Below, in pieces: positions 52,791 through 63,650 of a stretch of 64,000 nucleotides of DNA. The first letter of the stretch is position 1. Each line of letters opens with the position of its first letter. A model generated the notes under the pieces. The model was not told where the DNA came from. It searched no databases and saw only the letters and a program-made list of their open reading frames with translations. Origin of the DNA: Thalassotalea loyana (GTDB taxonomy: Bacteria; Pseudomonadota; Gammaproteobacteria; Enterobacterales; Alteromonadaceae); assembly GCF_030161435.1 (NCBI RefSeq), contig NZ_BSSV01000003.1, forward strand, positions 62,001 through 126,000. The letters are read 5' to 3'. A program made the position numbers and the translations under genes.

Positions 52791-55577
52791 TTATTCGCAA
52801 TAAATCGGTTTGATTCGTTCGATGTATGGCAAATCTTCTTCTCGCAATTGTCCCTGCCCTAGCCAATCAAAAAACTGTTCAGTAAGATCAATGCTACCAC
52901 CCGAAGTCATTTGTTTTTGCATCAATTTAACCTGAACGGCTAAGCGTTGTTCTAACAATTCTTTCGGCGAGTCAACGCCAGCCAAAATCTCAACAGCTAA
53001 TGTAGCGTCACCTCGTTCAATAGTCATTTTACTGGCTTCCACTTCTTGCAGTCGGCGCTGCCATTTAGCAGGTAACTCAGTAAACTCTTCAATGTTGCTA
53101 AGGGCTTCATTGGTGTTGAGGTTTTTCCTAATAACGGCAAAAAGGCTCTGCCATTTGCGCTTTTGTTGTGCTTTAGATAATTCAGAAGACTTTTTATCTA
53201 GTGTCGCAATTAAGGAATTAATTTCATTAGCAATCGCTTTCGAATCACGATTACGTTGCGGCAATTCTCGTTTAAGCGTGTTAAGTTGTTTGTTGAGTTC
53301 ATCAATCTCATTTAACGTCGATAGGTTGGTAATTTGATTGGTAAGCTCTTTCAAATTGCCACGCACTTGTTCAATCAGTTGTGCCGTATTTGCTTGTTGT
53401 TCAGACTTGGAAGCGTCACGTTTGGCGAAAATCTCATCATTGACCTTACGAAAAGCTTGCCACAGTTTATTTTCTTGTGACTTTCCTGCATAGCCAACTT
53501 GCTTCCACTTGTCCTGCAGTCCTTTCACTTTCTGAGATGCATCAAAAATATCATCTTGACCTAGCAGTTGTTTAGCTTGCTCAATCAATTCGCTTTTTAT
53601 AGCAGCATTAGACTGGTGTTGTTGGTATATAACATTGTTAATCGGTTTGCAGGCGTTACGATATGCTTCAATGAGCACTTGATAACGTTTTCTATCAACT
53701 TCACCCGCTGTTTGCCATTGCTTTTTAATCTCATTAAAACGCTTTTCAAGCGCCTTAAGGTCAATATTTTCCACTTCTTTGCTTAATGAAACTATCTGTT
53801 CGACGATACGTTCACGTTGCTTGTAATTATCATCACGTTGTTTTTCTTGACCAGCAAAGTAATCGCGACATGGTGAAAACGCACGTTCACAGGCATCATT
53901 AAATGCATCGTTTAACTCGCGTTCTTGTTCTTCTTCAGCATGACCAAGGCTGTTCCATGTTTGACGAAACTGTTTAACCAAATTTGCTTGCTGATTTAAG
54001 TCTTTCTTAGGGCTGGTTGCAATGTCCTGAACCTTAGCCAGCAATTCTTGCTTTCTAGGCGTCGCAACATAGTGCTCCCAATCAGATAATTCGGCTATCT
54101 TTTCACTGATCTGGTCAAAATCTCGCGCTATTCGACTTTTGTTTTTATCGTTTAATTGGCCATGCAATGACTTCGCGTGTTTAAATACACCGAATGCAGC
54201 ATTATATTTCCCTAAACGAATGAGTCGTTGTACATCTGAAACTTTTTTCTTGGTTTGTTGAGCCAACTTTCCTTGCTCTTTTTCAAACGGTGCTAAAGCC
54301 TCTTGCCACTGCGACTGTATTTGTTTAAACGCAGATTTCAATGACTCAGGTAAAACCCCTGCACTTCTTTTTTCAACCGCACGCCAATCCAGTAGCCACG
54401 TGCTGAAAATGGGCTCTTTCTCATTGAATTCCTCAAGCGACTCCGGAACAGACAATTGCGCGACACGCGCAATCAGGTGGGTTGCGTCGCTCACCGATTG
54501 TGCAATGATTGGAATCGTGCCAAGCTTTTTGCGCTCTTTTGAAAGTTGCCTCGTAAAGCCTTGTTTTATTTCAGCTGATAACACGGATGTATCGATGCGA
54601 TTTTGTAACGCATCGCACGCTCGATTAATTTCTGCCTCATCTAGCGTATTTGATTCAAAAATCGCATTAGAGATAAACTGGTCAATTTGAGTCAATCCTT
54701 GCTTTATCTCTTCCTTTTGAGTTTGTTGTTCCAGCTCTAGTTGCTGTGCTATCTGTTCTTGGTGATAGGTTTCCGCTTTAACCGCAAACGCTTTATCTAA
54801 TTGCGTGACGATATGCTGGTATTTATTAACAAAGATGTCTTTATCTGCTTCACTTAAAAACACAAAGTCAGATTCAAGCTCATGCCATTTAGCTTCCAGT
54901 TGCTCCCGCTTTTCAAGCATAGTTTCATAATCAACTTGCTCTTTGAGTGCAAGCAACATGGATAGTGTTAACTGGGTATCTTTGCGAATTTGCTCTGGTT
55001 TTTCTTTGGCCAACTTAATCGTTGCTAATTTTTCTTCTATCGAACAAATAACGGCTTCATGCTGCGTCTTCTTCAGACATTTATCGAGTAAACTTTGATC
55101 ACTTGTTTCTTTGATAATGTGAAGCTGAAGTTCACTACTATTGGCGTTTACAAAAGCAGTGTAAACAAAGTTAGGCTTATTTAGCTTTTCAAATAATGCA
55201 GTTTGTAGTTCTGTATTTTCTTCTTTGGCGTACCAACTTTCTATCAACGTCGTTTTTTTTGTCATCGATAAAAATGAATGTTTTTGTTCAAACGTTAAGT
55301 CGGCGAAATCGGATAAGAATACCTTTTCGATTTCTTGCACAGCAGCTTTACAGACTACTGAATTGGTCGAATGAAGATGTTGCCAATACACAGAGGTATC
55401 TTGAAGTTTCTTTAAGGCAGCTACACGCACAGCATCACTACTGTCGTCTTTTACTAATGATAAAAGCACCTCTCGATCCTTCTTATCGTCAACGCTTAGT
55501 TCATGCTTGATGGCATCTAAACGAATCGACTCATCTTTGCTTTGCCATTTTGCCTTAAAAAACTGGGAAAAGATCAT
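52791..55577 (-). CDS. DUF349 domain protein
   Basis: 928-residue helical protein with several DUF349 repeats (three-helix units of about 70 residues with W/K-rich W-x-x-x-G-x-A/V motifs, e.g. WKQVGYAGKSQENKLWQAFR and WQTAGEVDRKRYQVLIEAYR) and an N-terminal helical-repeat region (first about 170 residues). No signal or membrane segment. The family is coiled-coil-like; its role is unknown and any link to cell division or nucleic acids in relatives is unproved. The start overlaps the YeaC-like gene by four bases (ATGA), so translation is coupled. Confidence 0.85.
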   Translation of the reverse strand: MIFSQFFKAKWQSKDESIRLDAIKHELSVDDKKDREVLLSLVKDDSSDAVRVAALKKLQDTSVYWQHLHSTNSVVCKAAVQEIEKVFLSDFADLTFEQKHSFLSMTKKTTLIESWYAKEENTELQTALFEKLNKPNFVYTAFVNANSSELQLHIIKETSDQSLLDKCLKKTQHEAVICSIEEKLATIKLAKEKPEQIRKDTQLTLSMLLALKEQVDYETMLEKREQLEAKWHELESDFVFLSEADKDIFVNKYQHIVTQLDKAFAVKAETYHQEQIAQQLELEQQTQKEEIKQGLTQIDQFISNAIFESNTLDEAEINRACDALQNRIDTSVLSAEIKQGFTRQLSKERKKLGTIPIIAQSVSDATHLIARVAQLSVPESLEEFNEKEPIFSTWLLDWRAVEKRSAGVLPESLKSAFKQIQSQWQEALAPFEKEQGKLAQQTKKKVSDVQRLIRLGKYNAAFGVFKHAKSLHGQLNDKNKSRIARDFDQISEKIAELSDWEHYVATPRKQELLAKVQDIATSPKKDLNQQANLVKQFRQTWNSLGHAEEEQERELNDAFNDACERAFSPCRDYFAGQEKQRDDNYKQRERIVEQIVSLSKEVENIDLKALEKRFNEIKKQWQTAGEVDRKRYQVLIEAYRNACKPINNVIYQQHQSNAAIKSELIEQAKQLLGQDDIFDASQKVKGLQDKWKQVGYAGKSQENKLWQAFRKVNDEIFAKRDASKSEQQANTAQLIEQVRGNLKELTNQITNLSTLNEIDELNKQLNTLKRELPQRNRDSKAIANEINSLIATLDKKSSELSKAQQKRKWQSLFAVIRKNLNTNEALSNIEEFTELPAKWQRRLQEVEASKMTIERGDATLAVEILAGVDSPKELLEQRLAVQVKLMQKQMTSGGSIDLTEQFFDWLGQGQLREEDLPYIERIKPIYCE

Positions 55578-55849
55578 ATATCGGAGAACCTAGCAATATT
55601 ATTTTTGTCTGAAAACTGTTCTTTCAATTCACGTTTTGTTTTTTCTACAATTTTGCCATCCGCACCTACTGATAACAGCTCGTCGCTGTTTAGGTGCTTG
55701 GCTTGGTACGCCATTACAATTTGTAATGCTGAGTCACGTTGAGCCTGTTCTACCACGGTGCCCTCTGGCCAACGGCCTGTCTCAGCACAATGCTTCAAGC
55801 GTAAGTACATGTCTTCCGACATATTTTCAACAAGGTCTAATACGTTCAT
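55574..55849 (-). CDS. yeaC: YeaC family protein (DUF1315)
   Basis: 91-residue DUF1315 protein (MNVLDLVENMSEDMYLRLKHCAETGRWPEGTVV, ERDSALQIVMAYQAKHLN). Soluble and of unknown function. In E. coli yeaC sits near msrB and gapA, as it nearly does here. Start ATG overlaps the stop of the zinc-ribbon gene as ATGA, and its own stop overlaps the DUF349 start, so three genes are coupled in series. Confidence 0.9.
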   Translation of the reverse strand: MNVLDLVENMSEDMYLRLKHCAETGRWPEGTVVEQAQRDSALQIVMAYQAKHLNSDELLSVGADGKIVEKTKRELKEQFSDKNNIARFSDI

Positions 55850-56181
55850 AGCTCTTTACTGGTTCTCTTAAAAATAACTAAACGAATACGTGTGATGATG
55901 TAACCGAAAAAACCAATAACACAAACGACCATCGACAATTGGTATTGCCATGATGAATGATTATTGTCGTACCAGAAAATCCCCAAGAAGCCAGCGCAAA
56001 ATAGTAGCATCGCAATAAACGACTGATTAAGCAGTGTTTGAGCTCTTTGGATACGGTTTACTTTGCGAATATGAGATAAACGATCGCCCGTTGCATTTGC
56101 TATTTCAAGTCCACAATGAGAACAAGTTGGCGCTTTATCGGAGATTTTTTTACTACATGCTGGGCAATTAATAACAGCCAT
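55846..56181 (-). CDS. Zinc-ribbon membrane protein
   Basis: 111 residues. An N-terminal zinc ribbon (NCPACSKKISDKAPTCSHCGLEI, two Cys-x2-Cys pairs within residues 5-25) is followed by two hydrophobic helices (about 56-72 and 81-101) and a basic tail. The ribbon probably faces the cytoplasm and is a zinc-bound interaction module. Function unknown. First gene of the zinc ribbon-yeaC-DUF349 transcript; its stop overlaps yeaC as ATGA. Confidence 0.75.
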   Translation of the reverse strand: MAVINCPACSKKISDKAPTCSHCGLEIANATGDRLSHIRKVNRIQRAQTLLNQSFIAMLLFCAGFLGIFWYDNNHSSWQYQLSMVVCVIGFFGYIITRIRLVIFKRTSKEL

Positions 56182-56216
56182 TGGTCACCCCTCTTTTTTG
56201 GTTTTACGTATTCTAC

Positions 56217-56246
56217 AAAAAAAACGCCCAATTAGGGCGTTTTTTA
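56217..56246 (-). terminator. Terminator of the carboxypeptidase-symporter unit
   Basis: AAAACGCCC (56221-56229) pairs with GGGCGTTTT (56235-56243), A-run on one side and T-run on the other. It lies just past the symporter stop on the - strand. Confidence 0.9.
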
Positions 56247-56268
56247 TTAATAAATTAAGTGGTCGGAT

Positions 56269-57744
56269 TTACTTTTTATCTTTCCAAAAATCAGCGTTTT
56301 TAATGCCTAATTTTTCTGGGTCAAAAGTAAAGTCGGTAACACCTTCTTTTTGTTGACGCTCATAATCTCTTAATGCAGTAACTGCAGGTTTAGCAACGAA
56401 GAAAATAATTAGGATACCGACAATGTTTAACCACGCCATCATACCTACTCCAACGTCACCTAGGCCCCACGCGATATCTGCAGCTTTAACCGTACCGTAA
56501 AAGGTCGCTGCCATGATCACTACTTTCAAAATAAACGTTAACGCAGGAATGTTGAAGGTACGTTTGATGTACGCAACGTTATTCTCAGCAATAAAGTAGT
56601 ACGCAAGAATCGTCGTAAATGCAAAGAAGAACAATGCTAATGCGATAAACGGCTTACCTACGCCTGTTAATACACTTTCAACAGCTATTTGTGTATAAGC
56701 AGGACTGTTAGCAGCAATATCACCAGCAACATTCTTAATAATGAAAGATTCACCAGCTGCGTGCACATTGTACGAATCAGTGATTAAAATAATAAATGCC
56801 GTTGCAGAACAAACAAATAACGTATCAATGTATACAGAAAATGTCTGTACTAAACCTTGCTGCGCTGGGTGAGCTACTTCAGCAGCTGCCGCCGCATGAG
56901 GACCTGTACCTTGCCCTGCTTCGTTAGAATAAACACCACGTTTTACACCCCAACCAATTGCGGCACCAACTCCAGCCATCGGTGAAAATGCGTCACCAAC
57001 AATCAACATAAACACCGCTGGTAGGCGATCGATATTAAGACCGATAACTACGAACGCAATAATGATGTATGCCAATGCCATGAATGGCACAACGATTTGC
57101 GTGAAGTTTGCGATACGTTTAACACCACCAAAGATAATGAAACCTAGCAATACAACAATTGCTGACGCTGTGTAGATCTTCGCAGAACTAATTTGGCCTA
57201 ACGCCGTATCAATCATAGTGCCTTGGCCAAATGCCATTTCAACGGCATTACCAATTGAATTAGATTGTACTGTTGGAAGTAAAATACCACATGCAATCAC
57301 GGTCGCTAAGGCAAATAACCATGCGTACCATTTCTGGCCAAGCGCTTTTTCAATATAGTAAGCTGGGCCACCACGGTATAATCCGTCGTGTTCTTCTTTA
57401 TAAATTTGCGCATTTGTTGATTCAATGTAGGCGGTTGCAGCACCAAAGAAAGCAACGACCCACATCCAGAAAACTGCACCAGGACCACCAAAGCCAATTG
57501 CCGCAGCTACACCAGCAATATTACCTGTACCAACACGACCAGATAGTGAAACCGCTAATGCTTGGAATGAAGAGATGCCCTGTTCTGAACTTTTACCTGA
57601 AAGCAACAGGCGCCACATCTCTCGAAAGTGACGAAGTTGAACAAAACGTGTAATGATTGAAAAGAAAATACCAGCACCTAAACACAAATAAATTAGCGCT
57701 GGACTCCAAATGATGTCATTCAATGACTGAACTAGTTCTAACAC
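56269..57744 (-). CDS. Alanine/glycine:cation symporter (AGCS family)
   Basis: 491-residue inner-membrane symporter, about 11 segments, taking up alanine or glycine with sodium (or proton). The family motif LSGRVGTGNIAGVAAAIGFG followed by GPGAVFWMWVVAFFGAATAYIESTNAQIYK is intact. The start is GTG at 57744, with AGGAG (57751-57755) 6 bp upstream. It follows a M14 carboxypeptidase gene by 30 bp without an intervening terminator. Sodium coupling fits a marine cell. Confidence 0.92.
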   Translation of the reverse strand: MLELVQSLNDIIWSPALIYLCLGAGIFFSIITRFVQLRHFREMWRLLLSGKSSEQGISSFQALAVSLSGRVGTGNIAGVAAAIGFGGPGAVFWMWVVAFFGAATAYIESTNAQIYKEEHDGLYRGGPAYYIEKALGQKWYAWLFALATVIACGILLPTVQSNSIGNAVEMAFGQGTMIDTALGQISSAKIYTASAIVVLLGFIIFGGVKRIANFTQIVVPFMALAYIIIAFVVIGLNIDRLPAVFMLIVGDAFSPMAGVGAAIGWGVKRGVYSNEAGQGTGPHAAAAAEVAHPAQQGLVQTFSVYIDTLFVCSATAFIILITDSYNVHAAGESFIIKNVAGDIAANSPAYTQIAVESVLTGVGKPFIALALFFFAFTTILAYYFIAENNVAYIKRTFNIPALTFILKVVIMAATFYGTVKAADIAWGLGDVGVGMMAWLNIVGILIIFFVAKPAVTALRDYERQQKEGVTDFTFDPEKLGIKNADFWKDKK

Positions 57745-57774
57745 AGATACTCCTAGGAATCGTTTTTATTTTTT

Positions 57775-58902
57775 TTATCGTAAATCGTCAACTACGTGGA
57801 AAATCGCCGTTAGAACATCACGTCCAAATAGGCTACTTCTCGTATCAGACCAACCAACATGATGATCTGGCAACAAAATATTATCTTTAAATGGCATTTC
57901 AATGGTATAGGCTAAACATTTAAACGTTTCACCAACCCAATTTGAACCAACAGTAAGGTTTGCTTGACCTGGTTCATCTTTATCATAGCCCTTGTCATCT
58001 TGGAATTCTGGCGTAATCGCCAACAAGATTTCTTTAAATTTCTCTTCTAGCGCTTTGTGCTTATCGTCATACGAAGGAATCCCTTCACAACCAGCAACAA
58101 AATTGTACGGTAACGCTTCGTCACCGTGAATATCCATATGCATATCAACACCCGTTTGATGCATTTTTTCAACAACCAAGAATACCTCTGGACTATTTTC
58201 CATGCTCGGCGTTTGCCACTCACGGTTTAAGTTGACACCCTTAGCATTGGTGCGGAGATGACCACGAACACTGCCATCAGGGTTCATATTTGGTACGCAG
58301 TAAAACACGGCTTTTTCTAACAACGCACGAGAAACACCATCATCTTCGTCAAGTAAACGATCGATGAAGCCTTCCATAAACCACTCTGCCATGGTTTCAC
58401 CTGGATGCTGGCGAGCCGTTAGCCAAACGGTTTTCTTGCCTTCGCCCTCTTCACCAATTTTTAATAACGTCATATCACGGCCGTCGAGTGTTTCACCTAA
58501 CACTTGTAATTGGCAATCTGGAGATAACTGAGCGTTGTGGATAAGATCTTGGTGGCGTTCGTAGCTGTATGGCGCAAAGTAAGCAAAGTAAATACTGTCG
58601 TGTTCAGGTTCAAATTCGATGGTTAGCTTGTCACCATCGAAACTCGTTGGTACTCGGAACCAGTATTCTCTGTCATATGATGCGACGGCTTGATAATTGT
58701 GCCAGCCTTCTACATAGGCTGACTTACCAGCATTTAGTAGGTGCATCGTTAATGCACTTCTTTCGGTATTGTGAACCTTGAAATGAAACCATTGGTAAAA
58801 TTCAGATTGATTATCGTGCTCGATTTCTAATTGAATGTTTGCTGGATCTTCGCCATTAAGAACGCGGATGTTTCCGCTGTCGAAATTCGCTGTAATTTGC
58901 AT
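57775..58902 (-). CDS. M14 family zinc carboxypeptidase, cytosolic CCP-like
   Basis: 375 residues. An N-terminal beta-rich domain (about 1-115, typical of cytosolic carboxypeptidases, NFDSGNIRVLNG start) precedes the catalytic domain. Zinc ligands are His and Glu in TARQHPGETMAEWFMEGF and His in MHMDIHGDEALP, with the general-base Glu in AYTIEMPF near the end. No signal peptide. Bacterial relatives of eukaryotic tubulin deglutamylases remove C-terminal acidic residues in vitro; the natural substrate is unknown. Cotranscribed with an alanine/glycine symporter 30 bp downstream. Confidence 0.9.
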   Translation of the reverse strand: MQITANFDSGNIRVLNGEDPANIQLEIEHDNQSEFYQWFHFKVHNTERSALTMHLLNAGKSAYVEGWHNYQAVASYDREYWFRVPTSFDGDKLTIEFEPEHDSIYFAYFAPYSYERHQDLIHNAQLSPDCQLQVLGETLDGRDMTLLKIGEEGEGKKTVWLTARQHPGETMAEWFMEGFIDRLLDEDDGVSRALLEKAVFYCVPNMNPDGSVRGHLRTNAKGVNLNREWQTPSMENSPEVFLVVEKMHQTGVDMHMDIHGDEALPYNFVAGCEGIPSYDDKHKALEEKFKEILLAITPEFQDDKGYDKDEPGQANLTVGSNWVGETFKCLAYTIEMPFKDNILLPDHHVGWSDTRSSLFGRDVLTAIFHVVDDLR

Positions 58903-59154
58903 AAATTTATTCTTATAAAAAAAACTCGCAAACTAGTGTACACAAACAGGGGGGAGATAAGAAGACGTTATTGTTACTTATACCAAATGAAATAAAGATT
59001 TACTCACTCAACAAGAACAAATAGGCATAGAGGCAAGATCGCTGCGTTAATTTACCTGAGGTAAAGTAACTATATCTTTACAAATATTCCCTGCTCTCTC
59101 ACCTCTTACATAGGGCTTAGACGACTGCAATAATTGCCTCATCTGAAATGAACG
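58903..59154. other. Intergenic region, possible dispersed repeat
   Basis: 252 bp without a gene. It contains a perfect palindrome TTTACC-TGA-GGTAAA (59051-59065) and GCAAGATCGCTGCGTTAATT just before it. The pattern reminds me of short intergenic repeats in Alteromonadales, but I see no second copy in this window. It also holds the upstream region of the carboxypeptidase gene. Confidence 0.25.
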
Positions 59155-59640
59155 TTACAGTGTACGTAAATAAAGACCAAGCTCTGTGCTGTAGCCTAAT
59201 GATTGAGCAATCACGGCATTATTCTCATCAAGAACGTAATAGCTAGGGTAACCGGTAATTTGAAACGTCGTTTTTATTTCCATATTGCCTAATGCGACAG
59301 GAAACGTTAACGCTTTGTCTGCAACAAACTGTTGCACTTCTTCAACATTGTCAAAGTCTAGTGCAATAGCGACAACATCGATATCGCCGCGCTTTAAATA
59401 AATATTTTCTAGATTACTAATACTTGCGTGGCAAATTTGACACCATGGTGCGAAAAAATACAGTATTTTCTTTTTTTCATTTGCTGTGATTGGAATCATC
59501 TTATCATCAATTGTTGGCAAACTGACAATATCAGACTCAACGGTCGTGTTATCAGACAGCATTGATGACTCTTTGAACATACTAAGCACGTTAAATACCG
59601 CAATAAAAAACACAAGTTGGATCGCTAAGCTACGTAACAA
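59155..59640 (-). CDS. Membrane-anchored thioredoxin-fold protein (TlpA/ResA-like)
   Basis: 161 residues: a single N-terminal hydrophobic anchor (LAIQLVFFIAVFNVLSMF), then a thioredoxin fold in the periplasm with active site WCQIC in FFAPWCQICHASISNLE, and the cis-Pro loop ITGYPSYYVLDE. It could reduce disulfides (cytochrome c or other periplasmic substrate), as TlpA-like proteins do; which one is not decidable here. Single gene. Confidence 0.85.
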   Translation of the reverse strand: MLRSLAIQLVFFIAVFNVLSMFKESSMLSDNTTVESDIVSLPTIDDKMIPITANEKKKILYFFAPWCQICHASISNLENIYLKRGDIDVVAIALDFDNVEEVQQFVADKALTFPVALGNMEIKTTFQITGYPSYYVLDENNAVIAQSLGYSTELGLYLRTL

Positions 59641-59950
59641 AACTAAAAATTTCCTAATAAACTGAATACCACTGATTAGACCTGTACAACCAAATTTTTA
59701 TTTCTCATTAAATACAAAAAAGGCCAGCATATTGAGCTGACCTTTTTATATTTTAATTTGTAAGTGAGAAATTAACGCTTAGTTCAAAGATGGTTTATCA
59801 CGCATTGCGCGTTCATGCTTCTTTGACCTTAAACTTGCCACTACGCTCTTATGAGTAAATAATGCTTAATTCGAGGCGAAGTTGCTAATTTATCGTTTTT
59901 CATATAATTCGCAACCTCAACAAAGAAGTAAGTGAAATTAATCGTCAGAA
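59641..59950. other. 310-bp intergenic region between serS and the thioredoxin gene
   Basis: It holds the serS-operon terminator (59716-59747) and the upstream sequence of the thioredoxin-like gene. I see no open frame of note and no RNA structure beyond that hairpin. Confidence 0.5.
59716..59747 (-). terminator. Terminator of the serS operon
   Basis: AAGGCCAGC pairs with GCTGACCTT (one C-A mismatch) around ATATTGA, with a T-run on the - strand. It lies about 200 bp past the serS stop. Confidence 0.7.
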
Positions 59951-61234
<1,284 letters not shown>

Positions 61235-61248
61235 TTATCACTTGTCGG

Positions 61249-61650
61249 TTATTTGTTAATGAGTGTCACGAGAAACATTCCTAATGCGGCCGCCATTATA
61301 CACAAACTGACATTAAGAACTATATTTGTCATCGCTTTTAATAAAAAGCCTTGTTGAAACAATAAGATTGTATCAACGCTAAAGGTAGAAAATGTGGTAA
61401 ACGCGCCTAAAAAGCCAATACCAATTAAACTTCGATAAACACCTGCTTCAATATGTCCTTGTTCAATCAAACTATATAGCAAACCAAGCAAAAACGAGCC
61501 TGCAATATTGACTACTAAGGTCGCATAAGGAAAACCTTTGCCTAATAAGCTAGCTGTTTGCTGATAAACAAAGAATCGTAAGCTTGCGCCAAGGCCACCA
61601 CCAACAGCAACAGTTAGATAGACTAGATAGCTATTTATACCGTTTGTCAT
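61249..61650 (-). CDS. crcB: Fluoride ion channel Fluc (CrcB)
   Basis: 133-residue dual-topology fluoride channel with four membrane helices. Signatures: [31 protein letters not shown] with the pore Asn, and [19 protein letters not shown]. It exports fluoride. It overlaps the rarA 3' end by 20 bp and lies 17 bp before serS. No fluoride riboswitch precedes it; the position inside an operon explains this. Confidence 0.95.
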   Translation of the reverse strand: MTNGINSYLVYLTVAVGGGLGASLRFFVYQQTASLLGKGFPYATLVVNIAGSFLLGLLYSLIEQGHIEAGVYRSLIGIGFLGAFTTFSTFSVDTILLFQQGFLLKAMTNIVLNVSLCIMAAALGMFLVTLINK

Positions 61651-62986
61651 GTGCGTCCTTGTTCAAGTTATCTAGGTATTCACGTTTTTGTTTTAATTGC
61701 TTTTCTAACCCTCGCTCAGTTGGATGATAAAAGCGAGTATGGGCAATTTCTGGTGGAAAATAATTTTCACCGGCGGCAAATGCATTTTCTTCATCATGAG
61801 CATACCGATATTCTTGCCCATGACCAAGCGATTTTGTAATCGAACTTGTTGAATTTCTTAGATGGATTGGTACTTCAAGGTCAGCGGTTTCTGTAGCTAA
61901 GGCTCTTGCCTGCTTAAATGCTGTGTAAACGGCATTACTTTTAGGAGCAAGAGCCATATAAACGGTGGCTTGAGCAATAGCACGTTCGCCTTCAGCTGGC
62001 CCTACACGATGGAACGTGTCCCAAGCATTAATAGCAAGTTGCATAGCTCTGGGGTCAGCATTACCGATATCTTCAGAAGCTATCGCTAATAAGCGTCTTG
62101 CGACGTATAAGGGATCGCCCCCCGCATTAATAATTCTAGCAAACCAATAGAGCGCGGCATCAGGATCAGAGCCTCGAACCGATTTATGAAAAGCGCTAAT
62201 GACATCGTAAAATGCATCGCCAGCTTTGTCATACAAAGCGATTTTATCACCTGCAACTTGTGTGATGTTCGCAAGTGAAATGACCTTGGTTTGATTGTCT
62301 TCAGGGGCTAACTCAACAGCATTTTCTAAGAGGTTCAAGGTTCTTCTTGCATCACCAGCTGCTAGTGCAATTAACTGCTCAATTGCATTATCATCAATGG
62401 AAATGCTTATCGACTCTTTATCAGAGATAAATCTTAGACCACTCTTAATTATTTGCGTTAAATGACCATCTTCTAATTTTTTTAAGGTATACACACGAGT
62501 TCTAGACAATATCGCTTTATTCAGCTCAAACGCAGGATTCTCTGTCGTCGCACCAATAAAAACAATAGTACCATCTTCAATGTGCGGCAAAAAAGCGTCT
62601 TGTTGTGACTTGTTGAATCGATGAACCTCATCAACAAATAATAACGTGCGCTTATTCTTGTGAATAGCGTTATCTTTTGCCTCATCAATAGCGAGACGAA
62701 TTTCTTTGATACCGGAGGTTACCGCTGACAATCGTATGATTTCAGCGTTGGCATGATGAGCGATTAATTCCGCGAGTGTCGTTTTACCTGTGCCAGGCGG
62801 TCCCCAAAAAATAACAGAATGACACTGCCCTGCCTCGATGGCTACACGTAATGGCTTTCCTTTGCCGAGAATATGTTCCTGACCGATATACTGTTCGAGT
62901 GTCTTAGGTCTCAAAATAGCTGCAAGCGGCTGAAATTCACTCGGTATATCCATAGCAAAGTCAAACGAATTATTGACGTTGGTCAT
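61631..62986 (-). CDS. rarA: Replication-associated recombination protein A (MgsA)
   Basis: 451-residue AAA+ ATPase of the clamp-loader group acting at stalled replication forks. Walker [10 protein letters not shown], Walker [11 protein letters not shown], sensor [18 protein letters not shown] with arginine finger region RTRVYTL, then the C-terminal tetramerisation domain. Overlaps lolA by 17 bp and crcB by 20 bp. Length equals E. coli RarA (447). Confidence 0.96.
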   Translation of the reverse strand: MTNVNNSFDFAMDIPSEFQPLAAILRPKTLEQYIGQEHILGKGKPLRVAIEAGQCHSVIFWGPPGTGKTTLAELIAHHANAEIIRLSAVTSGIKEIRLAIDEAKDNAIHKNKRTLLFVDEVHRFNKSQQDAFLPHIEDGTIVFIGATTENPAFELNKAILSRTRVYTLKKLEDGHLTQIIKSGLRFISDKESISISIDDNAIEQLIALAAGDARRTLNLLENAVELAPEDNQTKVISLANITQVAGDKIALYDKAGDAFYDVISAFHKSVRGSDPDAALYWFARIINAGGDPLYVARRLLAIASEDIGNADPRAMQLAINAWDTFHRVGPAEGERAIAQATVYMALAPKSNAVYTAFKQARALATETADLEVPIHLRNSTSSITKSLGHGQEYRYAHDEENAFAAGENYFPPEIAHTRFYHPTERGLEKQLKQKREYLDNLNKDAHDKRYK

Positions 62987-63632
62987 CTATATGAGTGCCT
63001 TCAGGGATAGAAAAATCGTAGATGGTTGCTTTGCTGGCGCTTGAGCCACGCATCGCCAATGTAATTTCACTGACTTGGCCTGTTGCATCAAATATGAGTA
63101 ATTGGTCCAGGCGTTCGTTATCAAACTTTAATTGCAATGACTTCACATGACTTTGTTCGTCAAGCGATTCAATCACAAATGAAGATTCAACTTGGATGAC
63201 ACGATATCCGTCCCATAACGTCTCATTGTTACTGCTTAACAGTAATATCGGTGTGTTGGCCAACGCCTGATCAAAATCATACACACTGACTTGCTCGATA
63301 AATGGATCGTAAAACCAAAGCGTTTCACCATTCGCTATGATGAGTGTTTCATCAGGGCTTGTCGTGTGCCAATTCACTTTATTCGGTTTTTCTACCGTTA
63401 ATTGACCTTCTCCATTGGCAATAACCTGGCCTTCACTATCAATCACTCGTTGAATAAAATCCGCCGAAAACCCATCTATTGTGGCGAGTTTAGCCTGCAA
63501 CGCTTGTTTTGCCGATATCTGGTGTTCTGGATTTACCTTTACACCAACATCAATTGCGTTATTCGCCATAACACTCGGGCTAGGAACTTGAAAGAGAACC
63601 CCGAAAAATGCAGATAACAATAATTTTTTCAT
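62970..63632 (-). CDS. lolA: Outer-membrane lipoprotein carrier protein LolA
   Basis: 220-residue periplasmic chaperone taking lipoproteins from LolCDE to LolB. Signal peptide ends near SVMA (about residue 23). Unclosed-barrel strands include [25 protein letters not shown] and [17 protein letters not shown]. Slightly longer than E. coli LolA (203). Directly downstream of ftsK. Confidence 0.94.
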   Translation of the reverse strand: MKKLLLSAFFGVLFQVPSPSVMANNAIDVGVKVNPEHQISAKQALQAKLATIDGFSADFIQRVIDSEGQVIANGEGQLTVEKPNKVNWHTTSPDETLIIANGETLWFYDPFIEQVSVYDFDQALANTPILLLSSNNETLWDGYRVIQVESSFVIESLDEQSHVKSLQLKFDNERLDQLLIFDATGQVSEITLAMRGSSASKATIYDFSIPEGTHIDDQRQ

Positions 63633-63650
63633 AACTATCCTAAATACAAC

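Noticed and set aside
61651-61700. Fluoride riboswitch before crcB
   Set aside because: crcB starts inside the rarA 3' end, leaving no leader for a riboswitch.
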